The position numbers and the translations under genes were made by a program. 64,000 bases of DNA, from NCBI GenBank assembly GCA_963834715.1, contig CAWIDE010000005.1, positions 62,001 through 126,000 on the forward strand, given 5' to 3'. The DNA is from CAVSUZ01 sp963834715. GTDB lineage: Bacteria > Pseudomonadota > Alphaproteobacteria > Acetobacterales > Acetobacteraceae. The notes under the pieces are model-generated. The model made no database searches, was not told the origin of the DNA, and saw only the letters and a list, made by a program, of their open reading frames with translations. Shown here one piece after another: positions 44,983-55,118 of the stretch; the stretch's first letter is position 1, and each line of letters begins with the position of its first letter.

Positions 44983-47414
44983 TGAGGGAATCTCCGTGCA
45001 GCAGGGAAGGCGAGTGCGGCCAGACCATACATCAATGCGGCGCACAACAGCACCCGGCTGAAACCGAATTCACGCGCGATCAGGTTCGCGAGAGGGGTGG
45101 CAAGCACGCTGAATGCACCATTCAGTGCCCACGCCCATGGCAGAGCACCACCCTGACCAACCCGCGCCAGGCCAAGCGGGAAGAACAAGCCAAGCAGCAA
45201 GCCAACGGGCGCTGTAACCGCGAGAATCAACACAAGTCGGATGCCAACCGGCGCACCCAGTGTGGCCAGCATCACCGGTTGCAGTCCAACCAACATCGCC
45301 CCGGTCCAGCCGATCAGGAGCAGAGAGGCGGTGTTGATGGCTCCCCGTTCTCGTCCGTAGAACCGGGACGTGGCGGCACTGCCGAGGCCGGAGAAGATCA
45401 ATATCCCGGTCAGCACGACGGCGAAGCCGGAGGTCTTGTCGTCAAGCCAGTCCGTCGCGGTTCGGATCAGCGCGATTTCGATGAACAGAAACCCCAATGC
45501 CAGCGCCGGAAAATACCCCACCGCCCACGCCCATCCCCCCTGCTCTGGTCGCAGTCTTCTCGGAGCGGCCAGGGGCAGCAGAAGCACGGCAAGAGCGATA
45601 ACGCCCGCCTGGGCGAGAACGGCGAGATTGACCAGTGCTCCGATCTCCTGCTGCGGCAGGACTTCCAGGCGTTTCAGCAGCAGGCCGAGGTGCGACAGCC
45701 GGAGCACGGAAAAGAACGCCGGCCGGTCAAGGGTTATAGGCGAAAGATCGAACGCGGCGGCCGAAGCCGTCGGCGCACCGGCAAGCACCGCAGCGGCTTC
45801 ATCGGCGATCGAGTCGTCGGGACCGGCCGATGAGACCTCCCCCACGGTGAAAGACACCGCAGGCAAATCATTGTAAATATTGGCCCGCTGGGTCACGACG
45901 TTGATCCCGGGATACCAGGACACATCGAAGGAGCGGTCATCGCAGAACTTCCGGGCCGCCGCGATGGCCGCAGCATCGAACGGCTCGTTCGAGAGCAGCA
46001 ACCGGACGTTCCAGGCCGAGCGGTACATGATCGCGTGGGCCCCCGGGTCGGGGATGCCGGCAATACGAAACGCCTCCCGCGCGGTGGCGAGCATTCGCAA
46101 CGCATAAACCGGGAACTCTCGTATGGAGACGGGAATGGCGATGACTCCGCCCAGCATCAGGGCGTGCAGGTCGGCGGCGACTGCCTGGGCCGAGAAAGCA
46201 GTCTGCGCCGCGGGACTGGCCGAGAGCAGGTTGGCGGCGAGATCGATCAGCTCGTACCGGGCGCCGGTGGCAGCCGCCGCAAGGGGCGGCTCCGGAAGCA
46301 GCTTCACGGCCAGGTCGGCGGGAAAGGCCGGAGTAGGCCCGAACCCACGGCGAAGCGCGGAGCGTAGCAGCGGCTCCGGCTCGACCACGGCGACATGCGC
46401 CGCGCCGAGACGCAGCGCCTGGGCGATCCGATATCCGCCTCCGGCGCCAATCAGCAGGACGTTGCCGTGCGGAACCAGGGAGTATGGCAGCGCATCGAGG
46501 GTGGCAGGGGCGTAGGCAAGCTCCTTGCCGTCCGGCTTGATCGGGGTCTGCGGCAGGGCGGCGATGCGGTCCCCATCCCGATACAAACCATACGTCCTGG
46601 GAGGCGTGCCGAAGCCAAGCATCTCGGCGTTGTTGGACAGGTCAGTGTCCAGGCGCTCGGTGAAGTCATCGAGCAGGGAGTAGGCGCCGGCTGGGGATAG
46701 GTGAGTGCCGACAACCCGGGCGTTCGGCGTGTGCAGGGGAGGGTAGATCGGCTTGAACTGGCTGATGTCGGCCTGGGGCCCGAATAAAAGCAGCGCCTCG
46801 CCGGCAAGCAGGGCAATCAAGGCGGCAACGGCCGCTTTGCGGCGGATGAAAACGGCAGCAAGCGCGAGGGGCACCAGCAACGCGGGGACCAGATGAAACG
46901 GGTGCAGCACGAACATCATCGCCAGAATTCCTGCCGCCCCCAGCCCTGCTCCCGTCAGGTCGGCGGCATAGACCGCTCCGATCCGGCCGGCGTTGAGCAC
47001 GAAGCTGAGGCTGACAAACAGCCCGGCGAGGAAGAAGAACGGCAGCAGCGCGGCATAGTAGGCGCCGATGTTCCAAAGCTGGGACTGCCAGGTGACCGGG
47101 TTCTGGAGCTGCAGCGGATTGAACGGATTGACAGCAGCGGCGGTGAAACCCGCGGCGGCAGCCAGAATAAGCAAAGTCGGCAGGACCGCCAAGATGGCAG
47201 GGCCATGGCGGGCGGCGCTGTCTCGGCACAGGGCCAGAACGACACCGCTCAGGGCGAACCCGGCCATGGCAATGGAGATGACCCAATAACCGTAATCGGA
47301 CCATTCCGCAACCGCGAAGAACCGGGTCAGGGCGATCTCGTAGCCGATACCGGTAAAGGAGACGAGGAAGAGGGGCGCGAGACTTCCTAGCTTCGCGGGG
47401 CTTCCTTCGGCCAC
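44943..47414 (-). CDS. membrane spermidine-synthase-like protein (SpeE/MFS-type fusion)
   Basis: 823 residues: an N-terminal set of membrane helices (PLFLVSFTGIGYEIALTRFF), a central Rossmann domain with LLIGAGGGYRIAQALRLGAA, VVEPEPLL, and a second membrane region of several helices. This is the 'fused MFS/spermidine synthase' type. The catalytic Asp pattern of true spermidine synthases is not obvious. It overlaps both neighbours (44943-44982 and 47387-47414). Confidence 0.75.
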   Translation of the reverse strand: MAEGSPAKLGSLAPLFLVSFTGIGYEIALTRFFAVAEWSDYGYWVISIAMAGFALSGVVLALCRDSAARHGPAILAVLPTLLILAAAAGFTAAAVNPFNPLQLQNPVTWQSQLWNIGAYYAALLPFFFLAGLFVSLSFVLNAGRIGAVYAADLTGAGLGAAGILAMMFVLHPFHLVPALLVPLALAAVFIRRKAAVAALIALLAGEALLLFGPQADISQFKPIYPPLHTPNARVVGTHLSPAGAYSLLDDFTERLDTDLSNNAEMLGFGTPPRTYGLYRDGDRIAALPQTPIKPDGKELAYAPATLDALPYSLVPHGNVLLIGAGGGYRIAQALRLGAAHVAVVEPEPLLRSALRRGFGPTPAFPADLAVKLLPEPPLAAAATGARYELIDLAANLLSASPAAQTAFSAQAVAADLHALMLGGVIAIPVSIREFPVYALRMLATAREAFRIAGIPDPGAHAIMYRSAWNVRLLLSNEPFDAAAIAAARKFCDDRSFDVSWYPGINVVTQRANIYNDLPAVSFTVGEVSSAGPDDSIADEAAAVLAGAPTASAAAFDLSPITLDRPAFFSVLRLSHLGLLLKRLEVLPQQEIGALVNLAVLAQAGVIALAVLLLPLAAPRRLRPEQGGWAWAVGYFPALALGFLFIEIALIRTATDWLDDKTSGFAVVLTGILIFSGLGSAATSRFYGRERGAINTASLLLIGWTGAMLVGLQPVMLATLGAPVGIRLVLILAVTAPVGLLLGLFFPLGLARVGQGGALPWAWALNGAFSVLATPLANLIAREFGFSRVLLCAALMYGLAALAFPAARRFPQWFTQPVRSPGAD

Positions 47415-48283
47415 ACCATCTCCTGAATGAAGTTTTGCATCAGGGCGTTAAAGCGCGGAGCATTGTCGATGAACAGAGCATGGCCCGAATTGGCGAAGAT
47501 CGCCGTCTCCACGTTGGGGCGGCTCGCCTCAAGGTTGGCGGCCTGGGCGGCGAGCCCGGGGCGGACCGCATACAGCACGGGCTTGCGGATCGATTCAATC
47601 GCATCGCGCCAATAGGTCCGCGACTCGGGGTAGCGCAGAAGCTGGCGAGCGGCCCAGTCGGGAGTACGCAGGCTAGCCTGGGTCAGGGTCTGTAACCAGC
47701 GCTCGTCCTGGGGCGTGTGGAACATGGTGCGGACGAACAGGGCCATATACGCCGCATGCGGCATCGGAGGCCCGTGCTGGTGCGGATGCAGGTGGGCCAG
47801 GGGGGCAGGCGGCTCGCCCACAGAGTTATCGATCAGCACCAAACCCGCGATCTGGCTATCGCCATGATCATGGATGTAGGCCAGGGTGTCGAGCACGCCC
47901 AGGGACCACCCGGCAAGGAGGACAGGGCCCGGACCGAGCCGCTCCAGCAGCTCGGCGATATCCTGACCCCGGCGGCGCGGTTCGTAGCCGGAGGGAGCGA
48001 CCTCGGAGTCGCCCTGGCCGCGAGGATCGAACGTGATAACCCGGTAGCGGTCGCGAAACGCGGCGATCTGGGGGGCAAAGATCCAGGCCGGCATGGTCCA
48101 GCCAGGGATGAAGACTATGGTGTGAGCGGCTGGGGAACCGGCTTCGAGGTAATGGAGCCGAACTCGGTCGGAGGTGGTGAAGAACTGGTCGGAGATTTCG
48201 GGGAGAAATTGGGCGGAGGCTGGGGAAAGGCTCGGGAGACCGAGCAACGGGAGTCCGAGCGCGACTCGGCGCGGGAGGAGCAT
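47387..48283 (-). CDS. exported alpha/beta hydrolase
   Basis: About 298 residues with a signal-like start (MLLPRRVALGLPLLGLPSLS). FIPGWTM (oxyanion), nucleophile elbow AGWSLG, acid Asp near DNSVG or later, His in NSGHALFIDNAP. First gene of a minus-strand operon with the membrane spermidine-synthase-like and PCMT-like genes, with overlapping ends. Start at ATG 48283; a longer start at 48331 is possible. Confidence 0.85.
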   Translation of the reverse strand: MLLPRRVALGLPLLGLPSLSPASAQFLPEISDQFFTTSDRVRLHYLEAGSPAAHTIVFIPGWTMPAWIFAPQIAAFRDRYRVITFDPRGQGDSEVAPSGYEPRRRGQDIAELLERLGPGPVLLAGWSLGVLDTLAYIHDHGDSQIAGLVLIDNSVGEPPAPLAHLHPHQHGPPMPHAAYMALFVRTMFHTPQDERWLQTLTQASLRTPDWAARQLLRYPESRTYWRDAIESIRKPVLYAVRPGLAAQAANLEASRPNVETAIFANSGHALFIDNAPRFNALMQNFIQEMVWPKEAPRS

Positions 48284-49014
48284 ACGAGGATGTGACCGGG
48301 ATAGGGGTGGGATGTCAAAAGGTTTCTGCACCGGGACCGGTTCTTAACCGTACCAAACCGCACGGTCGGTACAACGGCTGGAGCACGGGCCACGAGGGCC
48401 TGCCCCCCTGCGGACCTGTTGCTTGTCGCAGACGCGGACCATGTGGCACCCGCGATGCGCGACTTACTGAACAGGAGCGCCGGGTTGCCTATTCGCAGCC
48501 GCAGCGTGCCTTCTCTACACACCGATACTGGCTGCGAACCCTACGAATCACACGTGGACTATCATGGACTACGCTGACACTCAGTGTCACCCTGCCAGCG
48601 AATTAATGCCAATGCCTAAGACGCCCACACCGTGGCTGTTTCACGAACATCTTGCGTCGGAACGGCTCGCCAACACCATCACGGAGGACAATATGGTGGT
48701 AAGGTCGCGTCGGTGACGATTTCTGTTACTGCGCCGTTTCGAGGGGTCGGGTATTCCGTATGGGTTCCCAACTCCGAGTGCGTCCGACCGCTTCTTGACA
48801 CAGGAGTTCTCAAGGCCGGGCAAACAACGACCCGTTCGGCTGAGTGACGATTTCGTTATTCTCTAGAGTTAGTTGTGGTCACGCGCCCGGTGCCTGCCCT
48901 CAGCCGACTTGGCTCTTGACGACAAGATTCGTTACCCTACGCTGAGAAAGGACGGCGGGACCGCGAGAGGTCGGCTTTTATTCGCGTTGGGGTAGACCGC
49001 CAGGAGGCGCCGAA
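48284..49014. other. ~730-bp gap, no supported gene
   Basis: Only short frames without ribosome sites or known products (one plus frame, 48632-48847, ends TVLKAGQTTTRSAE-like and looks like a fragment). It probably includes the upstream region of the hydrolase operon and of the sulfotransferase. Confidence 0.4.
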
Positions 49015-49967
49015 GTGCTGATCCGTCCGCCGTTGCGTGAGTATCGAACATGGGCCATGGATAGCCGACCATGGACTAGGTACATACCGAGGTCCGGCGA
49101 CATAATTATCGCCGCAGCCCCCAAGTGCGGCACAACGTGGATGCAACAAATTGTATCCTCACTGGTGTTTCAGGATCCAACACCACGAGCGCTATATAGT
49201 GTATCGACTTGGATAGATGCTCGGTTTTTCGCGTCGGTGACCGATACGTATCGGGCCTTTGAGGGACAAACCCATAGACGGTTTCCCAAGACACATCTAC
49301 CGATTGACGGTCTGCCAATCTATAATGAAGTGCAGTACATCCATGTCGCACGGGACGGGCGCGATGCGGCTCTCTCAATGCATAATCACTTCACGGGGTT
49401 CTCAGAAGAGAAACTAAGGCATTTGATGAGATCGGATTCCAGGATGAAACCATTCGCGAGCCATATCCACGCTTTCCAAGCGACCCTGCCGAATATTTTC
49501 GACTCTGGATAACAACACCGGTGGCGGCTGGCCAGACCGATGGCACGCCTTACCCGCCCTTCTTTGATCTGGAAATGGGATACTGGTCTGAACGCCGCAG
49601 ACCAAACTTCCTACTCGTTCACTACAGTGATTTATTGCATGATCTCGACGCAGAAATGCGAAGGATCGCGGCTTTCCTGGAAATTCCCATCGACGGGAGG
49701 ATATGGCCCTCGCCCGTTCGGGCAGCCGAATTCCCCCAAATGCAGAGCGCGGGTGACCTGTTGATGCCACACTTGAGGACTGTTTTGACCGACGGTTCTC
49801 GACGCTTCTTCAATAAGGGAACGAATGGCCGATGGCGGGATGTGCTGGGTGCTAGCGAGCTTGCGGCCTACGAGGCTAAGGTGCGGGAGAAGTTCACTCC
49901 CGGGCTACGCGCATGGCTTGCGCAGGGCCGCATCGGAGCGGGCAAACCGCGAGAGAGTCCGGACTGA
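49015..49967 (+). pseudogene. sulfotransferase, frameshifted near 49500
   Basis: PAPS-type sulfotransferase. The first frame carries the 5'-phosphosulfate loop PKCGTTWMQQI and the 3'-phosphate site HVARDGRDAALS; it stops at 49512. The second frame resumes FFDLEMGYWSERRRPNFLLV, then RRFFNKGTNGRWRDVLG, the RxGxxG end motif, to 49967. Together ~315 residues, the usual length. A recent small indel near 49500 breaks it. Confidence 0.85.
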
Positions 49968-50016
49968 GCCAACCTTCATTGGCGGTTGGACTGCGGACTG
50001 AGCGTTGATACAAGAT

Positions 50017-51183
50017 CTAGGGAAAGTCTGATCAAGCCGACATTCGGCTTGGAGGAGGAGCGCCCATTCATATCGATGTAGCAGCGAATGCAGCGCAATG
50101 ACGATGTTGCGGTCCCTTTCTTGCGATCTGGGACACTTGCCAGCGGTGCTGCAGATAGATTTCCGCCTGTCAGGTGCAGCGTAGTCGGTGGCGAACAATG
50201 AACAAGTTGGCCAATGCCGAGGTCACGAATAAGCGGTGCGCGTTCTTGTCCAGCCCGCGGTAGCGCACCTTGAACACCCGCTTGATGACACCGATGCTGT
50301 GCTCGACCTTGGCCCGGACCTTGGATTTGGTGCGGTTCCGCGCCTTCTCCGCCTCATCGATGGCGTCGCGATACCGACACCGGCGGTTGGTAAAGTCTTT
50401 GGCATTCGGCGCATGTTTGCGGATCACGTCACTCTGACCTTGGTAGGCCCGGTCGCCCCATACCCGGGTTTCCTCGCCATGCAGCAGGTCCGGCAGCACC
50501 GTGGCATCGTGCACGTTTGCCGCCGTCGCCACCACCGCGTGAATCACCTTTGTCCTGCTGTCCACTCCGAAATGCGCCTTCATCCCGAAATACCACTGGT
50601 TGCTGGTGCATCTCGGGATCGCGCGATTTCGTCGTGTTCTTGGTGGAGCTCGGCGCGCTGATGATGGTGGCGTCAACGATCGTGCCCGCGTTCACCTTAA
50701 GCCCGCGTGCCTCCAGATGTTCGTGTGCCAGCTCGAAAATTTTCCGCCCGAGATCGTGCTTCTCCAGCAGGTGGCGGAACTTGCAAACCGTGGTTTCGTC
50801 AGGCACCGGCTCACGACCAAGGTCAATGCCGGCAAACCGTCGCATCGACACTGATTTGTAGAGCGCCTCCTCCACCGCCGGATCTGACAGGTTGAACCAG
50901 AGCTGCAGGAAATAGATCCGCAGCATCCGCTTCAGCCCAACCGGCGGGCGTCCGTTGCCGGGCTTGGGATAAACCGGCTCGATCAGCGTGCATAGCGTTC
51001 GCCACGGCACCACGCGATCCATTTCGTCCAGAAATGCCGCCCGACGCGTGCTCTTCGCGAATTGCTCAAACCCCGCCGTTGCTAAGGTCAGCTGCCGCAT
51101 CCCACATCCCTCGCGGTTGCCCAGCCGGCCCTACACGCCGTTCCGTGACCGTGTCGAGAGGGACTTAATCAGAGATTCCCTAG
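50017..51183 (-). mobile_element. IS5-type insertion sequence (defective)
   Basis: Ends CTAGGGAAAGTCTGATCAAG (50017) and, reversed, CTAGGGAATCTCTGATTAAG (to 51183) form an imperfect inverted repeat with CTAG at both edges. It contains one disrupted minus-strand transposase. A 3' fragment of a sister copy is at 25869-26345. Confidence 0.85.
50170..51100 (-). pseudogene. IS5-type transposase, frameshifted near 50605
   Basis: The N-terminal frame (51100 to ~50605) has PLRIYFL-like LKRMLRIYFLQLWFNLSDPA, VPDETTVCKFRHLLE and VDATIISAPSSTKNT (Asp). It breaks at DPEMHQ, where relatives read TKKGNQWYFG; the other frame resumes NQWYFGMKAHFGVDS, VWGDRAYQGQ (Asp) and VEHSIGVIKRVF (Glu). A short deletion at the TKKG site is likely. 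Confidence 0.85.
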
Positions 51184-51295
51184 GGTTTACCCGTACGCTG
51201 TGCCTGCGCTTGCTCTACCCAGAGGTCGCACGGCCGCTGCACCTGGCCCTCTACATTGCAAACGCAGGCCTGGCCTTCAGCCTCAGTAAGAAAGA
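51184..51295. other. short gap between IS5-type end and aldolase fragment
   Basis: No gene. The flank of the insertion; it may hold the lost end of the aldolase-type gene. Confidence 0.4.
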
Positions 51296-51568
51296 TTACC
51301 TCGCCAGCCTGCTCGCCTCAAGCTGGTACCGCGCATTTAGCTCGGCGTACACCGTTCGATAGACAGCCTGACGGATCGAGGTACCAACCACGGTTGAGCC
51401 ATGGCCGCGCATTAGTACAATATCGCTGCCATCGAATAGCGCCTCCAACGCGCGGCCGAGCGTATTGTTGCTGATGAGGAGATCGGTCCCGTTTCCCCGG
51501 GCCTCACGAATCTCCAACACAGGAGCGCCCTGGTCCTCGATCTGCTCGGGAGTGGTGCTGGTGGACAT
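51296..51568 (-). pseudogene. class II aldolase/adducin family fragment
   Basis: About 90 residues: GAPVLEIREARGNGTDLLIS, LFDGSDIVLMRGHGSTVVG, RQAVYRTVYAELNARYQLE match the C-terminal part of class II aldolases. The first half with the metal-binding His and catalytic Glu is missing, and MSTSTT is an ad hoc start. It is the last gene after the MarR gene, interrupted by the IS5-type insertion region. Confidence 0.7.
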
Positions 51569-51618
51569 AGTTCGTCCTTTCAGATCTCTGCGGGCCCGTT
51601 GGGAGGGGGCGGCGCCGG

Positions 51619-52095
51619 CTACGCGGCCTCGTTCGCGTCGCTCCGTCGCAATGGCGCGCGCGAGGATTCATTGTGTGCGTCGGCAATTTTCTCCAGCGCT
51701 GCGAGGAACGATCGCCGCTCCTCCGGCTTCAGTGGCGCCAGCAATTCCTTCTGCACGCGCTGCACCGCGGCCTCGGCACGACGCAGGAGCGCCTGCCCCT
51801 CGGAAGTGAGGGACAGGCGACGGGCGCGCCGGTCGTTCGGGTCGGCTGCGCGCCGCAGGAGTCCACGCTCTTCCAGCACCATGCTAAGGCGCGCGGCATT
51901 GGAGCGGTCGATCGCGGCGAGCCCGGCCAAGGTGATCTGATCCGCGCCGGGTTCGGCCTCGGCCGCCTTCAGCAGGGCATACTGCACCGGCGTCAGTTCA
52001 AACTCGGCGCAATATTCAAGAAACAGGGCGACCGAGATCTGGTGGCAACGGCGGATCAGATGGCCCGGCTTGTTATAGAGTTCCGCGGGGGCCAT
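51619..52095 (-). CDS. MarR-family regulator of the gentisate operon
   Basis: About 158 residues: HQISVALFLEYCAEFELTPVQ (dimer helix), a winged helix with LAGLAAIDRSNAARLSMVLE, and the wing DPNDRRARRLSLTSEG. Last intact gene in the operon, so it is autoregulated with the catabolic genes. The palindromes at 55119-55165 are its likely operators. The usual effector would be an aromatic acid of the pathway. Confidence 0.88.
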   Translation of the reverse strand: MAPAELYNKPGHLIRRCHQISVALFLEYCAEFELTPVQYALLKAAEAEPGADQITLAGLAAIDRSNAARLSMVLEERGLLRRAADPNDRRARRLSLTSEGQALLRRAEAAVQRVQKELLAPLKPEERRSFLAALEKIADAHNESSRAPLRRSDANEAA

Positions 52096-52100
52096 TTCCT

Positions 52101-52799
52101 TCAGCCTTCCGCCGGCCCGATCGTCAGCACCACACGGCCGACGCCCTCGACTTCGCCCTCCAGCCGGTCGCTCGGCGGCACCGCGCCGACGCCGGCCGGC
52201 GTACCGGTCATGATCACGTCGTCTGGTTGCAGGTGAGACAGTGTAGAAAGATGCGCGACCAGCTCCGGCACCTTCCAGGCAAGCTCGACCAGATCTCCCT
52301 GCTGGCGTACCTCATCGTTTACGCGCAGCACGATCCGCCCGTTGGCCGGATGACCGATCCGCGATACCGGCGCGACGGGGCCAAACACAGCGCTCTGTTC
52401 GAAATCCTTGCCGGTGTCCCATGGCCGCCCCTTTGCGCGAGCCGCCTGCTGCAGGTCACGCCGCGTCATATCGAGCCCGGCGGCGTAGCCGAAGATCAGG
52501 TCATTAGCGCGCGCGGCCGGCACCTTGAAACCGCCCTGGCCGAGGACGGCGATCAGTTCGATCTCATGGTGGTAGTCTGCGGTGCCCGGCGGGTGCGGCA
52601 CTGTCCCGCCGCTTTCGGCCACGGCGTGCGGACTCTCAGTGAACCAGAACGGCGGCTTCGCGATCCACCTGAGTGCCCATCTCGCGCGCATGGACTTCGT
52701 AATTCCGGCCGACGCAAAAGATGCGCGCGACCGGACTGCGGCCGCCGCCTTCGACAGGCAGGGTCGGCGACGTTGGTGCGTGAAAGACCAGGGCGCTCA
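52101..52799 (-). pseudogene. fumarylpyruvate hydrolase (FAH family), frameshift near 52650
   Basis: The N-terminal frame from 52799 reads FCVGRNYEVHAREMG; the frame then changes by an extra G near 52650 to PFWFTESPHAV, GTADYHHEIELIAVLGQGGF and VIMTGTPAGVG, all FAH-family. It catalyses fumarylpyruvate to fumarate plus pyruvate, the last step of gentisate breakdown. As read, the gene is broken. The stop of the next gene overlaps its start (ATGA). Confidence 0.85.
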
Positions 52800-53867
52800 T
52801 GCGGCAAACTTTTCGTAAATGCCGATTTTGCGTTGCAGAGGCGCGTCGTCGACGCGGAACAGAAAGGCGGATATTTTGGCCGAACGGTTGGTGAGGCGAA
52901 CCTGGGCGTGCGCGGGCGCAGCGAGCGCGTCGGCTTCATCGGCCTCGAAGACGGTATCGTTGATCGCGCATTGGACGGCGCCGGTAACGACGTGAAACAC
53001 TGCCGAGGCACTGTCTCGCGGCAAGCCGACCTCCTCACCCGGGCGCAGCATCAGCGCGGAGAAGCCAAGCGTGGGCAGGCACTCGACACCGGTTTCCGGG
53101 TTGACGTACGCGAGTTGCACAGGCGAGCCGGCTGGCGTGTCGGCCGCCAGCGCTTCCAGCGCTGCGCGCACTTCGGCCCAGGGCCAGCGCAACAGGGGAT
53201 AGGGCCCGGGGCGTGCGCGCAAGCTCTCGTAGGGGCCCAGTCCGGCGTGGCGATAGCGGGTGGCGGAAGCATCAGGCGCGCTCCGCACCCTCTGTGGAGC
53301 GCCTTCGATCGCGTAGGACGCCTCGATGCCGACCAGCAGCGGCAAGTCGAGCGCATCCATCCAGATCACCGGACCGGTGCCGGCATGGGTGTGCTCATGC
53401 CATTGAAGGGCGGGCGTCAGGATCAGGTCGCCACGCTCCATCGGCAGCCGTTCGCCGTTGACAATCGTGGACCCGCCCTCGCCTTCGACAATCAGGCGCA
53501 CAGCGGCCGGCGTGTGCCGATGGCTGGGCGCGTTCTCGCCCGGCAGGATCAACTGCATCCCGACATAGATCGTGCCAGTGCAGTGCAGCCCGTCCAGATC
53601 GTGGCCGGGATTGGAGAACACGAGCACGCGTCGCTCGGCCTTCTCAATTGGCGTGAGTTCGCCGGCGCGCAGCAGCAGCGGACGCACATCGGCATAGCGC
53701 CAAAGCACGGGCTGCGTCTGCGGTTTCGGCGCCCCGTGCGGCAGGAAGGCACGCATGCTGGGCCAGAGCGGCACGAGGTTCTTGGCCTGCATCGCGGCTC
53801 GATAATCGGCTGGCAGGTCTTCGGCAGTGCCGAGTGCCGGCGCGCCGCGAGACAGGGTTTCGCTCAT
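52797..53867 (-). CDS. gentisate 1,2-dioxygenase (cupin)
   Basis: About 356 residues with two cupin domains. First-domain metal-binding block APSHRHTPAAVRLIVEG, then WHEHTHAGTG (His residues); second cupin has weaker motifs, as usual. Opens the gentisate ring to maleylpyruvate. Start chosen at ATG 53867 because GGAGACCATC precedes it (METI is an upstream in-frame start at 53879). Overlaps the FAH gene by a base or two. Confidence 0.88.
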   Translation of the reverse strand: MSETLSRGAPALGTAEDLPADYRAAMQAKNLVPLWPSMRAFLPHGAPKPQTQPVLWRYADVRPLLLRAGELTPIEKAERRVLVFSNPGHDLDGLHCTGTIYVGMQLILPGENAPSHRHTPAAVRLIVEGEGGSTIVNGERLPMERGDLILTPALQWHEHTHAGTGPVIWMDALDLPLLVGIEASYAIEGAPQRVRSAPDASATRYRHAGLGPYESLRARPGPYPLLRWPWAEVRAALEALAADTPAGSPVQLAYVNPETGVECLPTLGFSALMLRPGEEVGLPRDSASAVFHVVTGAVQCAINDTVFEADEADALAAPAHAQVRLTNRSAKISAFLFRVDDAPLQRKIGIYEKFAA

Positions 53868-53897
53868 GATGGTCTCCATTGAAAATAGGTGGGAGGG

Positions 53898-55109
53898 TCA
53901 GGCGCCGATGCGCTGCCGGTCGGCCGAATCAAGTCCATTGCCGCCATAGAGCCAGGCGACCGCCTCGTACCAATCCTCGGAGGTTTTCGCCGACATGATG
54001 GCGTTGCGCAGAAGCGCGTGCGCCCCCGCGGGGTGGTAGATGTGCTCGCCGATGGCACGTGACTGAAGTTGCACGCGCGCGGTGCGGAGCAGGCGCTGCG
54101 AGCGGTACGCTTCCAGCGCGGCTTCGATGCGGCCGGGATAAGCGTCCAGCATGTGAGAGAGGCAGACCGCGTCCTCCATCGCCATGCAGGCGCCCTGCGC
54201 AAAATACTGCAGCATCGGATGCGCGGCATCGCCGAGCAGCGCAACCCGGCCATCCACCCATTTCTCGGTCGGCTCACGGTCGCACAGCACCCAGAGCTTC
54301 CAGTTGCTGCCGTGGCGGATGATGTTTTGCGCACGCGGGTGGACGTGCTGGAAACCACGCATCACCTCGTCGAACGAGACCGGTTTGCCGGCAACCGGCT
54401 CGGGCGCGTTGTTGTGGTAGGTGACGACGAGATTGAACACCTTCCAGCCCTGCAGCGGGTAATGGACGCTGTGGCACTTTGGCCCGGCCCAGAGTGTAGC
54501 CGCGTTCCAGCGCAGATCCTCGGGCATGCGCTCGGTCGGGATCACCGAGCGATAGGTGGTGTGACCCGAGACGCGCGGCGGGCCATCCTCCACCACCTGC
54601 TTGCGGACGTTCGACCAGAGCCCATCGGCGCCAATCAGGGCCGCACCTGTTACGGTGTCGCCATTGGCGAGTTGCGCGGTGACGGTGCTGCCGTCCTGCA
54701 GATAGCCTGTGACCTGCGAACTGGTGCGCAGATCGATGCGGGGATCTTCGCCGCAGGCTTTGAGGAACACGCCGTGCAGGTCGCCACGATAAATCACGGC
54801 ATAGGGGTTCCCGAAGCGGCGGCGAAACTTCTCCCCGAGATCGATATGGGTGATCTCCTCGCCACCCACCGCGTCCATCAACCGGAGCTTGTCGATATAG
54901 ACGGCCATGTCGCGCGCGGTATCGCCGACGCCAAGATAATCAAAGGCGTGAAAGGCGTTGGGGCCGAGTTGAATGCCGGCGCCGATTTCGCCGAGTTCGC
55001 GCGCCTTCTCCAGCACAACGGCGTCGAAACCCTTGCTCGCCAGCCCGACCGCACTCGCCAGGCCGCCGATGCCGCCGCCGGCGATCAGGATGGGAAGGTT
55101 GCGCGTCAT
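53898..55109 (-). CDS. 3-hydroxybenzoate 6-monooxygenase (FAD)
   Basis: About 403 residues of the aromatic flavoprotein monooxygenase group: FAD site GGGIGGLASAVGLASKGF, DG motif IGADGLWSNVR, and GD motif GDAAHPMLQYFAQGACMAMED. It adds a hydroxyl at C6 of 3-hydroxybenzoate to give gentisate, though salicylate-type relatives are possible. First gene of the operon; the promoter with three palindromes lies just upstream. Confidence 0.88.
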   Translation of the reverse strand: MTRNLPILIAGGGIGGLASAVGLASKGFDAVVLEKARELGEIGAGIQLGPNAFHAFDYLGVGDTARDMAVYIDKLRLMDAVGGEEITHIDLGEKFRRRFGNPYAVIYRGDLHGVFLKACGEDPRIDLRTSSQVTGYLQDGSTVTAQLANGDTVTGAALIGADGLWSNVRKQVVEDGPPRVSGHTTYRSVIPTERMPEDLRWNAATLWAGPKCHSVHYPLQGWKVFNLVVTYHNNAPEPVAGKPVSFDEVMRGFQHVHPRAQNIIRHGSNWKLWVLCDREPTEKWVDGRVALLGDAAHPMLQYFAQGACMAMEDAVCLSHMLDAYPGRIEAALEAYRSQRLLRTARVQLQSRAIGEHIYHPAGAHALLRNAIMSAKTSEDWYEAVAWLYGGNGLDSADRQRIGA

Positions 55110-55118
55110 GGATGTGTT

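Noticed and set aside
48632..48847. Small plus-strand frame (71 aa)
   Set aside because: No ribosome site, no recognisable domain, and composition typical of non-coding sequence.
52227..53882. Long plus-strand open frame (551 aa)
   Set aside because: Antisense to gentisate dioxygenase and FAH genes; its product has no recognisable domain.
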